A DNA stretch of 64,000 bases from Bolinopsis microptera (lineage: Eukaryota; Ctenophora; Tentaculata; Lobata; Bolinopsidae), in contig NC_087077.1 in the NCBI RefSeq assembly GCF_026151205.1, positions 5,542,483-5,606,482 on the forward strand, written 5' to 3'. Below, one piece after another: positions 34,921 to 45,888 of this stretch. The notes under the pieces are model-generated. The model had not been told where the DNA came from. It searched no databases and saw only the letters and a program-made list of their open reading frames with translations. The position numbers and the translations under genes are program-made. The number at the start of each line of letters is the position of its first letter. The first letter of the stretch is position 1.

Positions 34921-36945
34921 GTGCTGGTTGGACGTGAAGGTGCCCCCTGGTCTGTCTGGTACCCTCAACGCTTCTACGCCATGATTGATACATCCAACGA
35001 CACTCACCCAGAAAAGTGTGAGAGTCCACAACCTGTTCCGGACCAGACTACACCCGCTACGGTTCTGGACCAGACTACACCCACTATAAATATCATTGCC
35101 GATATTGATGTTCAAGTACTGAACGACGTCGACAAAATACTTCATGAATCAGAGGAAAATAAAAACTGTAGCAGCCTTATTAGTTTCTTCTCAAATGGGT
35201 CTGCCCCCTTCGACAACTTTTTGTTAACTCATTCGCAGAGCCTGCGCTCAGAGATAGATATCATCAAGCTTAACATTTCTAACCTTTTGAAAGTTGAAGT
35301 GAACAACTTTGGAATCATAACGCCATCTATGGTGAAGGGTTGTTCCTCTCTTAATAAAATCACCCTGGCAGAGGGTCTCCTATCCTTGCTTGGCCTTGCT
35401 GAAAGTGTTTGTGCTGTTGTTAGTGGCAAGAAATGTGACCACGACGTTAAGTCCCCGTCATACTTGTCAGCTCCCTCCAGCATTCCAATGGGTCATACTA
35501 TCTCTGACGGAAGCTCTATACACAAGTCTTTAGAAGCCATCCAAATATCCATCAAAAGCTTGAAAGACAACGATAGCCATCTTAGGACTCTTGACTCCAT
35601 CAACTCCAAGCTTGCTGAACTTAAACTTGATATTAACTGTTTCAAAAACAGTAGGTCTTCCAACGTGTCCACTCCTGACCTGGCCTTACCTCCTTTTATC
35701 ATAGGGTCACCAGCAGCCTGCGAATCAGACCATGAACAACTCCTACTGGATGCACAGAAGCCATCAAGTGCAGACGAACCTAAGTCCAAGCACATTATGT
35801 CTTATGTACCAGAATTCATTGATACCACCTTGAACTCTGGGCTCTTAGATTTCCTTGATCAACAGAAAGATGCTTTTGACTGTAACTCAGAAAATGGGCA
35901 TGGAGTTATAAGCTTTGGAGAACCATATGATTACCCTGGGGCAAAAGCTGCTAAGCCCAAATCAGAAGACCTCCCCGATGTTCTTGTTGAACTTGCCTCA
36001 AGAATAAAGAAGCATTGCCCTGGTACAGTTATTAATCAATGCTTGATCAACCGGTACAATGATGAGAGCAGCTTTCTCCCCAAACACTCGGACAACGAGA
36101 ACTCGCTTGTGCATGACAGTTCGATTTTCACAGTATCCTTAGGAAGCCAGTGCTCGGTTAAGTTCTCAATGAAAGGCTCAACAAATGGGGAAGTCATTGA
36201 GACGATAGAGGGACGCAGTCTTTATATCATGAGCAAGCAGTCCCAGTTCCTCTGGGACCACAGAATAGATAAGAGCACTGAGAAGAGGGACATAAGATTC
36301 AGTATAACGTTCCGTTATGTTAGCAACAGCACCAATGCAACATTGATTATTGGTGACTCAAACACCCGGTTCCTCAGGTTTGGTGCAGGGAAAGGGACAT
36401 TTGGTCACAAACTGCCTGGAAAAAGAGTTGAATGTTTCACAATAGATCAGTTAGACCCTGCTATTTGTGTAGGATACAAGAACGTTGTAGTACACTGTGG
36501 TGTAAATAATATTAAAAGGGGAGGGGGTGATGTTAAACATTGGGCTAATGAGCTGACGAAGAAGCTCAAGAATATTTGTGATTTGTGTCCATATTCTAAA
36601 GTTATAGTCTCACCCATCCTACCAACTAGGTCCTCCTGGCTGAATGACAGAGCCATGGAATTTAATAGTTTATTATTTGGTTACTGTAATACTAACACTA
36701 GGATAGGAACTTTAGATTTTGATAGTTTTGTCGATGAAGAGGGTCTACTGAACAAGCAGTTCTGTAGATACAAGAAGCCGGATGACCCAATCCACCTTGG
36801 ATCAAACGGTATCTTTAAACTCTCCCCCGGGGCAATTGCCCATAAGATCCTAGGTAGCCCAGTTGATGGGAGGTTGTTCAGTGCTGTTGCCAAGGCCCAA
36901 AATAGATTTTCCCCACGTCCCCGTAGATCTGTACTTCAGTCATGA
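34921..36945 (+). CDS. LINE ORF1: AlkB-like 2OG/Fe(II) dioxygenase fused to SGNH esterase
   Basis: An uninterrupted frame; the first ATG is at 34981 (GTG at 34921 also in frame, numbering below from there). Residues 1-330 are low-similarity with helical stretches. Residues about 340-468 look like an AlkB-type domain: NRYNDESSFLPKHSD supplies HxD (H389, D391), LWDHRI the distal His (H447), and KRDIRFSITFR the Arg residues that bind 2-oxoglutarate (R456-R465). Residues about 475-650 are an SGNH/GDSL hydrolase: IIGDSNTRF (Ser480), VVHCGVNN (527-530) and DDPIHLGSNG (Asp622/His625). Esterase domains are known in CR1-type ORF1 proteins; an AlkB domain next to one is unusual to me. The stop overlaps the ORF2 start in ATGA at 36942-36945. 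Confidence 0.85.
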   Translation: MLVGREGAPWSVWYPQRFYAMIDTSNDTHPEKCESPQPVPDQTTPATVLDQTTPTINIIADIDVQVLNDVDKILHESEENKNCSSLISFFSNGSAPFDNFLLTHSQSLRSEIDIIKLNISNLLKVEVNNFGIITPSMVKGCSSLNKITLAEGLLSLLGLAESVCAVVSGKKCDHDVKSPSYLSAPSSIPMGHTISDGSSIHKSLEAIQISIKSLKDNDSHLRTLDSINSKLAELKLDINCFKNSRSSNVSTPDLALPPFIIGSPAACESDHEQLLLDAQKPSSADEPKSKHIMSYVPEFIDTTLNSGLLDFLDQQKDAFDCNSENGHGVISFGEPYDYPGAKAAKPKSEDLPDVLVELASRIKKHCPGTVINQCLINRYNDESSFLPKHSDNENSLVHDSSIFTVSLGSQCSVKFSMKGSTNGEVIETIEGRSLYIMSKQSQFLWDHRIDKSTEKRDIRFSITFRYVSNSTNATLIIGDSNTRFLRFGAGKGTFGHKLPGKRVECFTIDQLDPAICVGYKNVVVHCGVNNIKRGGGDVKHWANELTKKLKNICDLCPYSKVIVSPILPTRSSWLNDRAMEFNSLLFGYCNTNTRIGTLDFDSFVDEEGLLNKQFCRYKKPDDPIHLGSNGIFKLSPGAIAHKILGSPVDGRLFSAVAKAQNRFSPRPRRSVLQS

Positions 36946-37935
36946 TAGTCAAATTAATATGCGAAATTTGCTGCTGCTGCAATAGACGTGTGCGTGCTGG
37001 ACATCCATTCATAATTTGTCAGATGTGTGACAAAATAATGCACAAAAAATGCAAAACTGATGATAACATAGTCAAATTTCGAGATGGAACATACTGCAAA
37101 ATATGCACTGATGCCAATGATATTGTTCGGTACAACCCTTTCTACCAAGCTCCCCACTTTGCAAACAATGGCCTCATTGATGATGAGCCAGTCAATTATA
37201 TAGAATCTATCTACAATAGCTCAAAGGTTCTTGAAAATTGCAAAATATTCTCCATAAAAGAGTTGAATGCCACCATCCTACCTAAAAATTCAGTTAAATA
37301 TTTGTCCAAATTATTTCTTAACATTGATGGAAATGCATCCAACTTTGACAACTTTGCAGTTGAGCTGTCTTGTATCGACCACAAATTCTCTGTTATCGGC
37401 CTTGCAGAAACAAACACCAATCCCGAAAATGGAGCCCTGTATCAGCTTAACGGATACTCCTCCTGTTACCAATCACGTTACTTTTGTCAAAAGAAAAACC
37501 AGTTCAAGAGTAAAGGGTCAGGAGTGTGTCTTTACCTGCACGATTCCCTTAACTTTAACAAGATTACTGGCTTATCTCTCTGTAATGAACACATAGAATC
37601 ACTATTTGTATCTATCACTAGCTTGCAAGACCCAACTGTTGTAGGGGTTATCTACCGTCCCCCAAACGCATCACTTGAACTGTTCAACGAAGCATATGTT
37701 CGTATTCTCTCAAAATTGAATGGCAAAAAAGTATACATTCTTGGTGATTTCAATGTCAACATTTTGAAAGACCCATCTCCATCAGAGGACAAATTCCAAG
37801 AAATAATATTCAACAACGGCTTCACACCAACCATATCAGTACCAACACACCAAATGCCTGGCTGTTCCAGGACTTGTATTGACAATATCCACACCAATGT
37901 AGTAGACCAATCCCTTATTTCTGGTGTGATATCTG
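36942..37935 (+). pseudogene. LINE ORF2 part 1: PHD-like zinc finger and endonuclease
   Basis: The ATG at 36942 overlaps the ORF1 stop. Residues about 5-55 form a Cys/His-rich PHD-like finger (CEICCCCNRR, ICQMCDKIMHKKC, CKIC). An exonuclease-endonuclease-phosphatase domain follows: FSVIGLAETNTN (catalytic Glu), GSGVCLYLHDSL, GVIYRPPN, ILGDFNVNI and RTCIDNIHTN. The domain is cut just before its final SDHHP-type block at position 37935/37936 by the 391-bp array. The block resumes at 40736, where SHHHPVFTLVEL is read. Confidence 0.88.
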
Positions 37936-40735
37936 GTTGTGGAACACAACAAGAAAATTGAGAATAATCTTGTGCGAGGGTAGGGACCCAGATGTCGTTT
38001 CTAACCCAAATAAACTTTAAGGAGGCTTCTCATCAGTAGCCGCACCTCCTTACTCGGTTTCTGAACTGGAATTCTATGGGCTTCCAGACGGCCAGACCGA
38101 GTATTACCACCCCATCCTTCTAGAGTTCATCACAAGTAGCACCCACCTTGAAGATCTTTGACACCCAGACACACCCCATTGGCGAACAAACTTTGGATAT
38201 AATCTTACATGCTCCCGAAGGAATCCCTGGTTTATGGTCTTTCTCATCGTCACTAGCACTTTCACTAGAGTCACCAGCCCTTTCACTGGAGTCATCAGCC
38301 CAATCACTGAAGTATACAGAAGTATAGTTGTGGAACACAACAAGAAAATTGAGAATAATCTTGTGCGAGGGTAGGGACCCAGATGTCGTTTCTAACCCAA
38401 ATAAACTTTAAGGAGGCTTCTCATCAGTAGCCGCACCTCCTTACTCGGTTTCTGAACTGGAATTCTATGGGCTTCCAGACGGCCAGACCGAGTATTACCA
38501 CCCCATCCTTCTAGAGTTCATCACAAGTAGCACCCACCTTGAAGATCTTTGACACCCAGACACACCCCATTGGCGAACAAACTTTGGATATAATCTTACA
38601 TGCTCCCGAAGGAATCCCTGGTTTATGGTCTTTCTCATCGTCACTAGCACTTTCACTAGAGTCACCAGCCCTTTCACTGGAGTCATCAGCCCAATCACTG
38701 AAGTATACAGAAGTATAGTTGTGGAACACAACAAGAAAATTGAGAATAATCTTGTGCGAGGGTAGGGACCCAGATGTCGTTTCTAACCCAAATAAACTTT
38801 AAGGAGGCTTCTCATCAGTAGCCGCACCTCCTTACTCGGTTTCTGAACTGGAATTCTATGGGCTTCCAGACGGCCAGACCGAGTATTACCACCCCATCCT
38901 TCTAGAGTTCATCACAAGTAGCACCCACCTTGAAGATCTTTGACACCCAGACACACCCCATTGGCGAACAAACTTTGGATATAATCTTACATGCTCCCGA
39001 AGGAATCCCTGGTTTATGGTCTTTCTCATCGTCACTAGCACTTTCACTAGAGTCACCAGCCCTTTCACTGGAGTCATCAGCCCAATCACTGAAGTATACA
39101 GAAGTATAGTTGTGGAACACAACAAGAAAATTGAGAATAATCTTGTGCGAGGGTAGGGACCCAGATGTCGTTTCTAACCCAAATAAACTTTAAGGAGGCT
39201 TCTCATCAGTAGCCGCACCTCCTTACTCGGTTTCTGAACTGGAATTCTATGGGCTTCCAGACGGCCAGACCGAGTATTACCACCCCATCCTTCTAGAGTT
39301 CATCACAAGTAGCACCCACCTTGAAGATCTTTGACACCCAGACACACCCCATTGGCGAACAAACTTTGGATATAATCTTACATGCTCCCGAAGGAATCCC
39401 TGGTTTATGGTCTTTCTCATCGTCACTAGCACTTTCACTAGAGTCACCAGCCCTTTCACTGGAGTCATCAGCCCAATCACTGAAGTATACAGAAGTATAG
39501 TTGTGGAACACAACAAGAAAATTGAGAATAATCTTGTGCGAGGGTAGGGACCCAGATGTCGTTTCTAACCCAAATAAACTTTAAGGAGGCTTCTCATCAG
39601 TAGCCGCACCTCCTTACTCGGTTTCTGAACTGGAATTCTATGGGCTTCCAGACGGCCAGACCGAGTATTACCACCCCATCCTTCTAGAGTTCATCACAAG
39701 TAGCACCCACCTTGAAGATCTTTGACACCCAGACACACCCCATTGGCGAACAAACTTTGGATATAATCTTACATGCTCCCGAAGGAATCCCTGGTTTATG
39801 GTCTTTCTCATCGTCACTAGCACTTTCACTAGAGTCACCAGCCCTTTCACTGGAGTCATCAGCCCAATCACTGAAGTATACAGAAGTATAGTTGTGGAAC
39901 ACAACAAGAAAATTGAGAATAATCTTGTGCGAGGGTAGGGACCCAGATGTCGTTTCTAACCCAAATAAACTTTAAGGAGGCTTCTCATCAGTAGCCGCAC
40001 CTCCTTACTCGGTTTCTGAACTGGAATTCTATGGGCTTCCAGACGGCCAGACCGAGTATTACCACCCCATCCTTCTAGAGTTCATCACAAGTAGCACCCA
40101 CCTTGAAGATCTTTGACACCCAGACACACCCCATTGGCGAACAAACTTTGGATATAATCTTACATGCTCCCGAAGGAATCCCTGGTTTATGGTCTTTCTC
40201 ATCGTCACTAGCACTTTCACTAGAGTCACCAGCCCTTTCACTGGAGTCATCAGCCCAATCACTGAAGTATACAGAAGTATAGTTGTGGAACACAACAAGA
40301 AAATTGAGAATAATCTTGTGCGAGGGTAGGGACCCAGATGTCGTTTCTAACCCAAATAAACTTTAAGGAGGCTTCTCATCAGTAGCCGCACCTCCTTACT
40401 CGGTTTCTGAACTGGAATTCTATGGGCTTCCAGACGGCCAGACCGAGTATTACCACCCCATCCTTCTAGAGTTCATCACAAGTAGCACCCACCTTGAAGA
40501 TCTTTGACACCCAGACACACCCCATTGGCGAACAAACTTTGGATATAATCTTACATGCTCCCGAAGGAATCCCTGGTTTATGGTCTTTCTCATCGTCACT
40601 AGCACTTTCACTAGAGTCACCAGCCCTTTCACTGGAGTCATCAGCCCAATCACTGAAGTATACAGAAGTATAGTTGTGGAACACAACAAGAAAATTGAGA
40701 ATAATCTTGTGCGAGGGTAGGGACCCAGATGTCGT
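37936..40735. repeat. 391-bp satellite array, seven full units plus a 63-bp partial
   Basis: Units start at 37936, 38327, 38718, 39109, 39500, 39891 and 40282, and a partial unit covers 40673-40735. By eye the units are identical. Each begins GTTGTGGAACACAAC, itself a 15-bp inverted repeat around GAA. Each carries on the minus strand a 72-79 codon frame with an acidic SDWADDSSERAGDSSE segment; since 391 is not a multiple of 3, the frames do not join. The array interrupts the LINE endonuclease: the bases GATGTCGT end the last partial copy and continue into LINE sequence. This suggests a single insertion that then amplified in tandem, or an assembly-level expansion. Confidence 0.95.
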
Positions 40736-41365
40736 CTCCCACCATCACCCTGTATTCACTCTTGTTGAGCTTCCCCCTAACTCTGTGCCTAAACCTGATT
40801 CACCAGACAAAATTACCATACACTACGACTATTGTAATGCTAACCTAGAGAAGCTCTGTCTTGAAATAGAAAACGATATAGATAGGTTCCAGCACAGCTG
40901 TGACACATTTGACTCTTTCATGCAGTTATTTCAAGAAAAGATAGATTTGTCTTGCAAACTTCTCACTCCTAGAACCACTAAACGCAACAGCATAACTAAC
41001 CCTTGGATTACCCAGGGGCTAATTAATTCCATAGACAAGAAAGCCAGGTTGTATTTCGAATGAAAGAAGACTTGTACATAAAAACTACCTGACGGGGATC
41101 AAAACAAGCACATCTGCTACAAGGAATTCGACAAGTTTCTCAAAAACTCAATAAATATGGCAAAAGCTATGTGCTATACTAGAAAATTCGAGAAGTACAG
41201 CATGAACTCAAAAAAGACCTGGGAAGTTATCAATGAACTCCGTGGTAAGAATATGTCTAGACGTAAGGACGATTTTGTCATAGATGGCCAGAGAATTACT
41301 TGCAGACGAATAATTGCTAACAAATTTTGTGAATACTTTACATCTCTTGCAAGCAATCTCAATAG
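40736..41365 (+). pseudogene. LINE ORF2 part 2: end of endonuclease and linker to RT
   Basis: Resumes with SHHHPVFTLVEL (last endonuclease block) and continues through a helical linker with DRFQHSCDTFDSFMQLF, NSITNPWITQGL and KKARLYFE. The frame then shifts near 41064-41100 and goes on with FDKFLKNSINMAKAM, YSMNSKKTWEVINEL and NKFCEYFTSLASNLN, the segment normally just before RT motif 1. LINE similarity ends at about 41365. Nothing matching the RT fingers, the palm or the YxDD motif follows. Confidence 0.8.
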
Positions 41366-41565
41366 AAATTTGTATTGTCGAACAATAGTATTAATAAAAC
41401 AAAAGTTAATAAAACAAAAGTTAAATTTATTACCAATTATTCAATCAATACATATCATAAATTCTAATATTGGAAACACAATGCAGAATGGATGTCTTAA
41501 ACTATAATTTTGTTGTCACTAATAATCTATTTACTTTCAAAGTTGAAATTTAGTTAAGTATGAAA

Positions 41566-42307
41566 TGTTATAATATATGAGTTCTAAGATTATTCTTTGT
41601 ATTATAAATATATATTATAGCTAATGTGAGAAGGTGTCACGGTGAAGAAGAGGTAAAGAAGAGATCCAACGAGGAAGGAGTAACAGAAGGTGTGTTAGAG
41701 TAACAGTGCTGTGTAGAGGTGTACCAGCCTGCGAAGTCCTTCGTGGATAGTGTAGTAGAACACCGGTAGGTTCTAGTGTAGGTTATAGTTTAGGTTTATT
41801 CTTTTATATTGATTGATGATAGTTGTAGGTTTATATATTTCTTATGTTGTAAATGATTCATATTTATTGTATTACTTATGAATCATATTTCAGGTGTTTT
41901 TAGTGTGTGTGTAGTATTGTAGTGGAGTGTGGAACGAAGATAAGAAGATATAGTAAACAGTAGCTAGGAGTGTAAGTAGTAGTCAACTAGAAGAAAGAAG
42001 ATAGTAACGAAGAAGTGTATTTTGTATAAACATAGTTTTAGTAGTATATTTTAGTAGGAAGTAAAGACTTTTAGTTCGGATATTATTTGGTGATATTTTA
42101 GTGTAGTAGTTTTAGTAAGTAGTTAGTTAGTAGTTAGTTTATAGTGGGAATCGGGTACAGGTCTAGGGAGGTTAGTGAGTAAGTGAATTATTATAATATC
42201 TAGTGTTAATTTATTAACACCTTCTATTTCAGTTTATTTATTATAATTCCGAGTTTTATTTTGTATTAACATTCCATTTAATTGTGTATCAGGAATAGGT
42301 TGTAACA
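41566..42307 (+). repeat. 5' LTR
   Basis: 742 bp, TG...CA ends. Differs from the 3' LTR by a few small indels (for example GTGTGTGTAG against GTGTGTGTGTAG) and rare substitutions. Confidence 0.93.
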
Positions 42308-42406
42308 GTGGTAGCAGGAAGAAAACCATCAGGAGTCAAAGAAAAGTAAAGTGTTAAAAGTAAAGTAAAGTGTAAAAGAAAAGTAAAGATTTAAAGTAAA
42401 GTAAAG

Positions 42407-44599
42407 ATGGGTAGTGAAAGAATACCAGTATTGAATGATGCGACAGATTATGGTCTATGGAAGAAAGAAGTCAATATATGGGTACTTGGAACTCAAGCTA
42501 AAGAAGCACAACAGGCGGCCAGATTGATTGGATTTATGTCTGGAAAAGCTCACGAAGCAGCAATACAGATTCCTCCTGAAGAACTCGGAACTGTAGCGAA
42601 GCTGACAACTGAGTTGGACAAACTCTTCTTGAAAGATGACACGCAAAATTTGTTTCAAGCCATAGAAGACTTTGAGCAGTACAACCGCTCTAAAGAAACT
42701 AGTATTGACGAATACATCAGATCATTTGAACAGAAATACAAGCGCCTAAAGGCTCTTAGATCAGACAAAGAAGCTTATGAGGACGGGATTAAAGCATTCA
42801 AGTTACTTCACCAAGCAAGCCTAACATCAGAACAGAAAAGACTCATACGAGCAACTACAGAAACGCTTACGTATGATGGCATGGTAAAAGCTCTGAAACG
42901 TACTTTTGGAGATGGTTCTGGAATTATTAGCAGTACCAGCAATGATCAAGGAAAGAACGCAAATCCTTACTTCTCAGCAGCTAGTTCTAGTGGTATAAAA
43001 ATCAAAGAAGAACCAGTATTTTATACCAAAGATTCTTACCACAGCAGCAGCTCAGCTAGTGACAGAAGCGGATATTGTTCGTCTGGTAGTGACAAGAGAA
43101 ACCAGCATAGCAGTACTAGTGACGGAGAAAAAGACGATGAAGAGAATGTTCTGTATTTCCAAGGTGGAAAATACCGAAGACAAAGACCATCAGATCAATC
43201 CTACCAAAGACCTAACTCGTCAGAGCAACAGTTTCAAGGACAAAGACCTACAGGACAATCCTACCAAAGACAAAGTCCCAACTACTACCAACAACAACAT
43301 CTTATGAAAAAGGCAGAGAATTTCAAGAAAACAACTTGTCTAATATGTGACTCGCCTGAACATCGAGTAATCGGGTGTCCTTATAATAAGTTCACTCCAG
43401 AAAGAAAGAAAGAAGATGACAGTAAAAGATTGACGTTTTTAACCAAGGTAGTACAACTGGAATCAGCAATAGCCCATCCAGAAAGAGCTGAAAGATGCAC
43501 ATTTCTTCTCGAAGAAACAGTGAATAAAGCACTGTTGGACACAGGAGCAAGTTCTACTGTCTGTGGAAAGCAATGGTTAAAGATCTATAAAGAATCGTTA
43601 TCACCAGAAGAAGCTATAAAGATAAAGACTGAACATTGTGAAACAACGTTCCGCTTCGGAGACGGAAATAGGGTAACATCTACTCAACTGGTAACACTAC
43701 CAGTAAACATGTTTGGAAGAAACTTCACTCTGAAGACTTATGTAGTAAATAGTGAAATACCGTTGTTACTATCAAGACAAATGATGAATGACTTTCGTTT
43801 TGTTATCGACATGAGGCAGAAAAAAGTTTATGCAATGGGAGGAGAGGAACCCATTTTAGATACTACATCAGGGCATTTAGTGGTGTCAATAAACGGAAGA
43901 GCGTTTAACCGCGTTAACCCCTGCAGGATAGTACAAAATGAACAGAGCTCACAAACTGATGATGTACCAGAGAAAGAGCAAAGACCTCATCCAAAGGCAA
44001 AGACTCGTGATTCTCATGAGAGTGAGGGAGAGAAAAGAATCCCGACAAAGACAGCGACCTGGTTCTACGAGACTGTGTATTATTCAGACTCAGACTCAGA
44101 AGAAGATTCAACATCTACTTCAGCAATTAATGACGAAGTTGATACAGCAGTACGACAAGAGGAGACCACACCCTTACCACAAGAGGCTACCCCCTCAGTT
44201 GAAGTAGAGGAAATCACACCTATACCACAAGAGGTTACCCCTCCGGTTGAAATCAAAGAAGAAGAGACTCAACCGAAATGGACAAGTAAAGAACAACCTA
44301 AAGGAAAGAAAAACGCAGTCATACTGAAAAAGGGTGACACAATAAGATTCAGAGATGGAGACAATGAAGAATGGAAATGTGGGCTGATAGACAGTCGAGC
44401 AGGAAAGGCGACAGGTGCACAAAAGAACAGCTATAATGTGCACGTTGATGGTGAGGATGAGGCTCAAGTAATCGACCTAACTGATAAAAAGGTGGAAAGA
44501 TTGCTTTGTACAAAAGAAGACAAACTCACAGTCACGAAAGAAGTACCAAAACAGGTCCCAAAAAAGGTCCCAACGCAGAAGATCGTCAGAAAGAAATAG
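42407..44599 (+). CDS. Gag-protease polyprotein of an LTR retrotransposon
   Basis: An uninterrupted 730-residue frame starting ATGGGTAGTG about 100 bp after the 5' LTR. Residues 1-170 are a helical gag-like region (YGLWKKEVNIWVLG, IDEYIRSFEQKYKRLKAL). Residues 195-300 are Ser/Gln-rich. A CCHC knuckle CLICDSPEHRVIGC lies near 310. A retroviral-type aspartic protease starts about 365 with LLDTGASST and continues to IPLLLSRQMMNDF. An acidic, repetitive segment precedes a small C-terminal domain (KGDTIRFRDGDNEEWKCGLI) that resembles Tudor/SH3-like folds. No RT or integrase follows, so replication would need enzymes supplied by another element. Confidence 0.88.
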   Translation: MGSERIPVLNDATDYGLWKKEVNIWVLGTQAKEAQQAARLIGFMSGKAHEAAIQIPPEELGTVAKLTTELDKLFLKDDTQNLFQAIEDFEQYNRSKETSIDEYIRSFEQKYKRLKALRSDKEAYEDGIKAFKLLHQASLTSEQKRLIRATTETLTYDGMVKALKRTFGDGSGIISSTSNDQGKNANPYFSAASSSGIKIKEEPVFYTKDSYHSSSSASDRSGYCSSGSDKRNQHSSTSDGEKDDEENVLYFQGGKYRRQRPSDQSYQRPNSSEQQFQGQRPTGQSYQRQSPNYYQQQHLMKKAENFKKTTCLICDSPEHRVIGCPYNKFTPERKKEDDSKRLTFLTKVVQLESAIAHPERAERCTFLLEETVNKALLDTGASSTVCGKQWLKIYKESLSPEEAIKIKTEHCETTFRFGDGNRVTSTQLVTLPVNMFGRNFTLKTYVVNSEIPLLLSRQMMNDFRFVIDMRQKKVYAMGGEEPILDTTSGHLVVSINGRAFNRVNPCRIVQNEQSSQTDDVPEKEQRPHPKAKTRDSHESEGEKRIPTKTATWFYETVYYSDSDSEEDSTSTSAINDEVDTAVRQEETTPLPQEATPSVEVEEITPIPQEVTPPVEIKEEETQPKWTSKEQPKGKKNAVILKKGDTIRFRDGDNEEWKCGLIDSRAGKATGAQKNSYNVHVDGEDEAQVIDLTDKKVERLLCTKEDKLTVTKEVPKQVPKKVPTQKIVRKK

Positions 44600-45888
44600 A
44601 GACAGGACTGTTCCAGAATTCGCAGTGTCAACCATCAAAGACCTGAGCTTATACTCAGGAGTGTCAAAGAACCATTCATGTCATTTTAATTACCAACACG
44701 TGTAATGTAATTTACCAATTTGTGTCATTTTATTAATAATTACTTTAACAGATTTGTTTTACAAGAATTTATCTATAGTTTTGTATTGTAGTTCAAAACT
44801 ACAACTTTTAACGGGAATTTTATATACTTTTTACGTGCATATTTAAACGCTTGTTTTAATATTCATGTATATTTTCAATTTTGTAACCTGTTTAACAGCG
44901 AGTGTTTTGACAGGGAAATTTGTAATATTTCAAACATCACCTGTTATGATGTTGATAACTGCAGTGTGGCAGTGTTTCCTAACAGTTAGATTTTAAAATT
45001 TTAGAAAGTTGGGTATTTTAAACTAAGAAAATTGGATACATTCACTGTGTAAAGTTAACCTCATTTACGTATTTTCCTATAATTTTAACCCCGAATTACA
45101 GATCCCTATCTTCATGAACGGAAACTTTTTAAACTTTCAGGTCGAGTATATGATCTCGAACTGGTAACTATTAACAACAAATTTTCAGTGCCAAAGTCCT
45201 ATCTCCTAACATCACTTTATTTTTTTTCGCAGTTAATTTCTTGTCAGTTAGTCAGTACCTGTCAGTATCAATTTTAACACTGCTAACAAATAGATCAATT
45301 CATATAAAATATAAATATCGAGTGTGCATGTTAAGATATTGTTAAAGCTGTTGATTAGTTTGTATCTTACTGGAAAACTGAGTTTTAGAAACAGTTGAGC
45401 AATAACCTATATTTTGATTGTTACAGTTGGTGGAAGCTTTTTTCCAGTTCAACTAAGAGAGGTTTTGCTAAACTGTCGGCTTATTCTTCGGAATATTGAC
45501 CTAGCTCCAGTTTAATCAGTTTTCTAGTAAAATTCTAACACAGCAATTTCTCAAGAAAAACGGTATGTTTTAAAAAGGGAGTTTCGGTGAAAACACCATT
45601 TTTAATCGTAAGTTATGATTTTGCAGAATTCTGCAGTATTATGGGGTACTTTGAATTTTGTAAATCTGATAATTTTTGATTCAGATGATTGAGACGGAAG
45701 TTTTAAAATGACGTGGATTTTAAACGATTTTTTAAGTAGACTTTTTTCCTTTGTGAGAGGAAAATTTTGCTTATTACTAGCAAAATTTGAAATTTAGAAC
45801 GGCGCGGCGTGTTGTGCACGACAGTTCTTTTTGTATTTTGGTGGATCGGTTTTCGGGCTTTTTTAAAAAATTTTTAAATTGGGATGAG

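Noticed and set aside
35229-36893. Minus-strand frames within the LINE ORF1
   Set aside because: Antisense shadows of a clearly coding plus-strand frame.
38104-40689. Repeated 72-79 codon frames as a multi-copy gene family
   Set aside because: Each lies in an identical 391-bp satellite unit; identity prevents any test of coding selection, and the frames do not connect.
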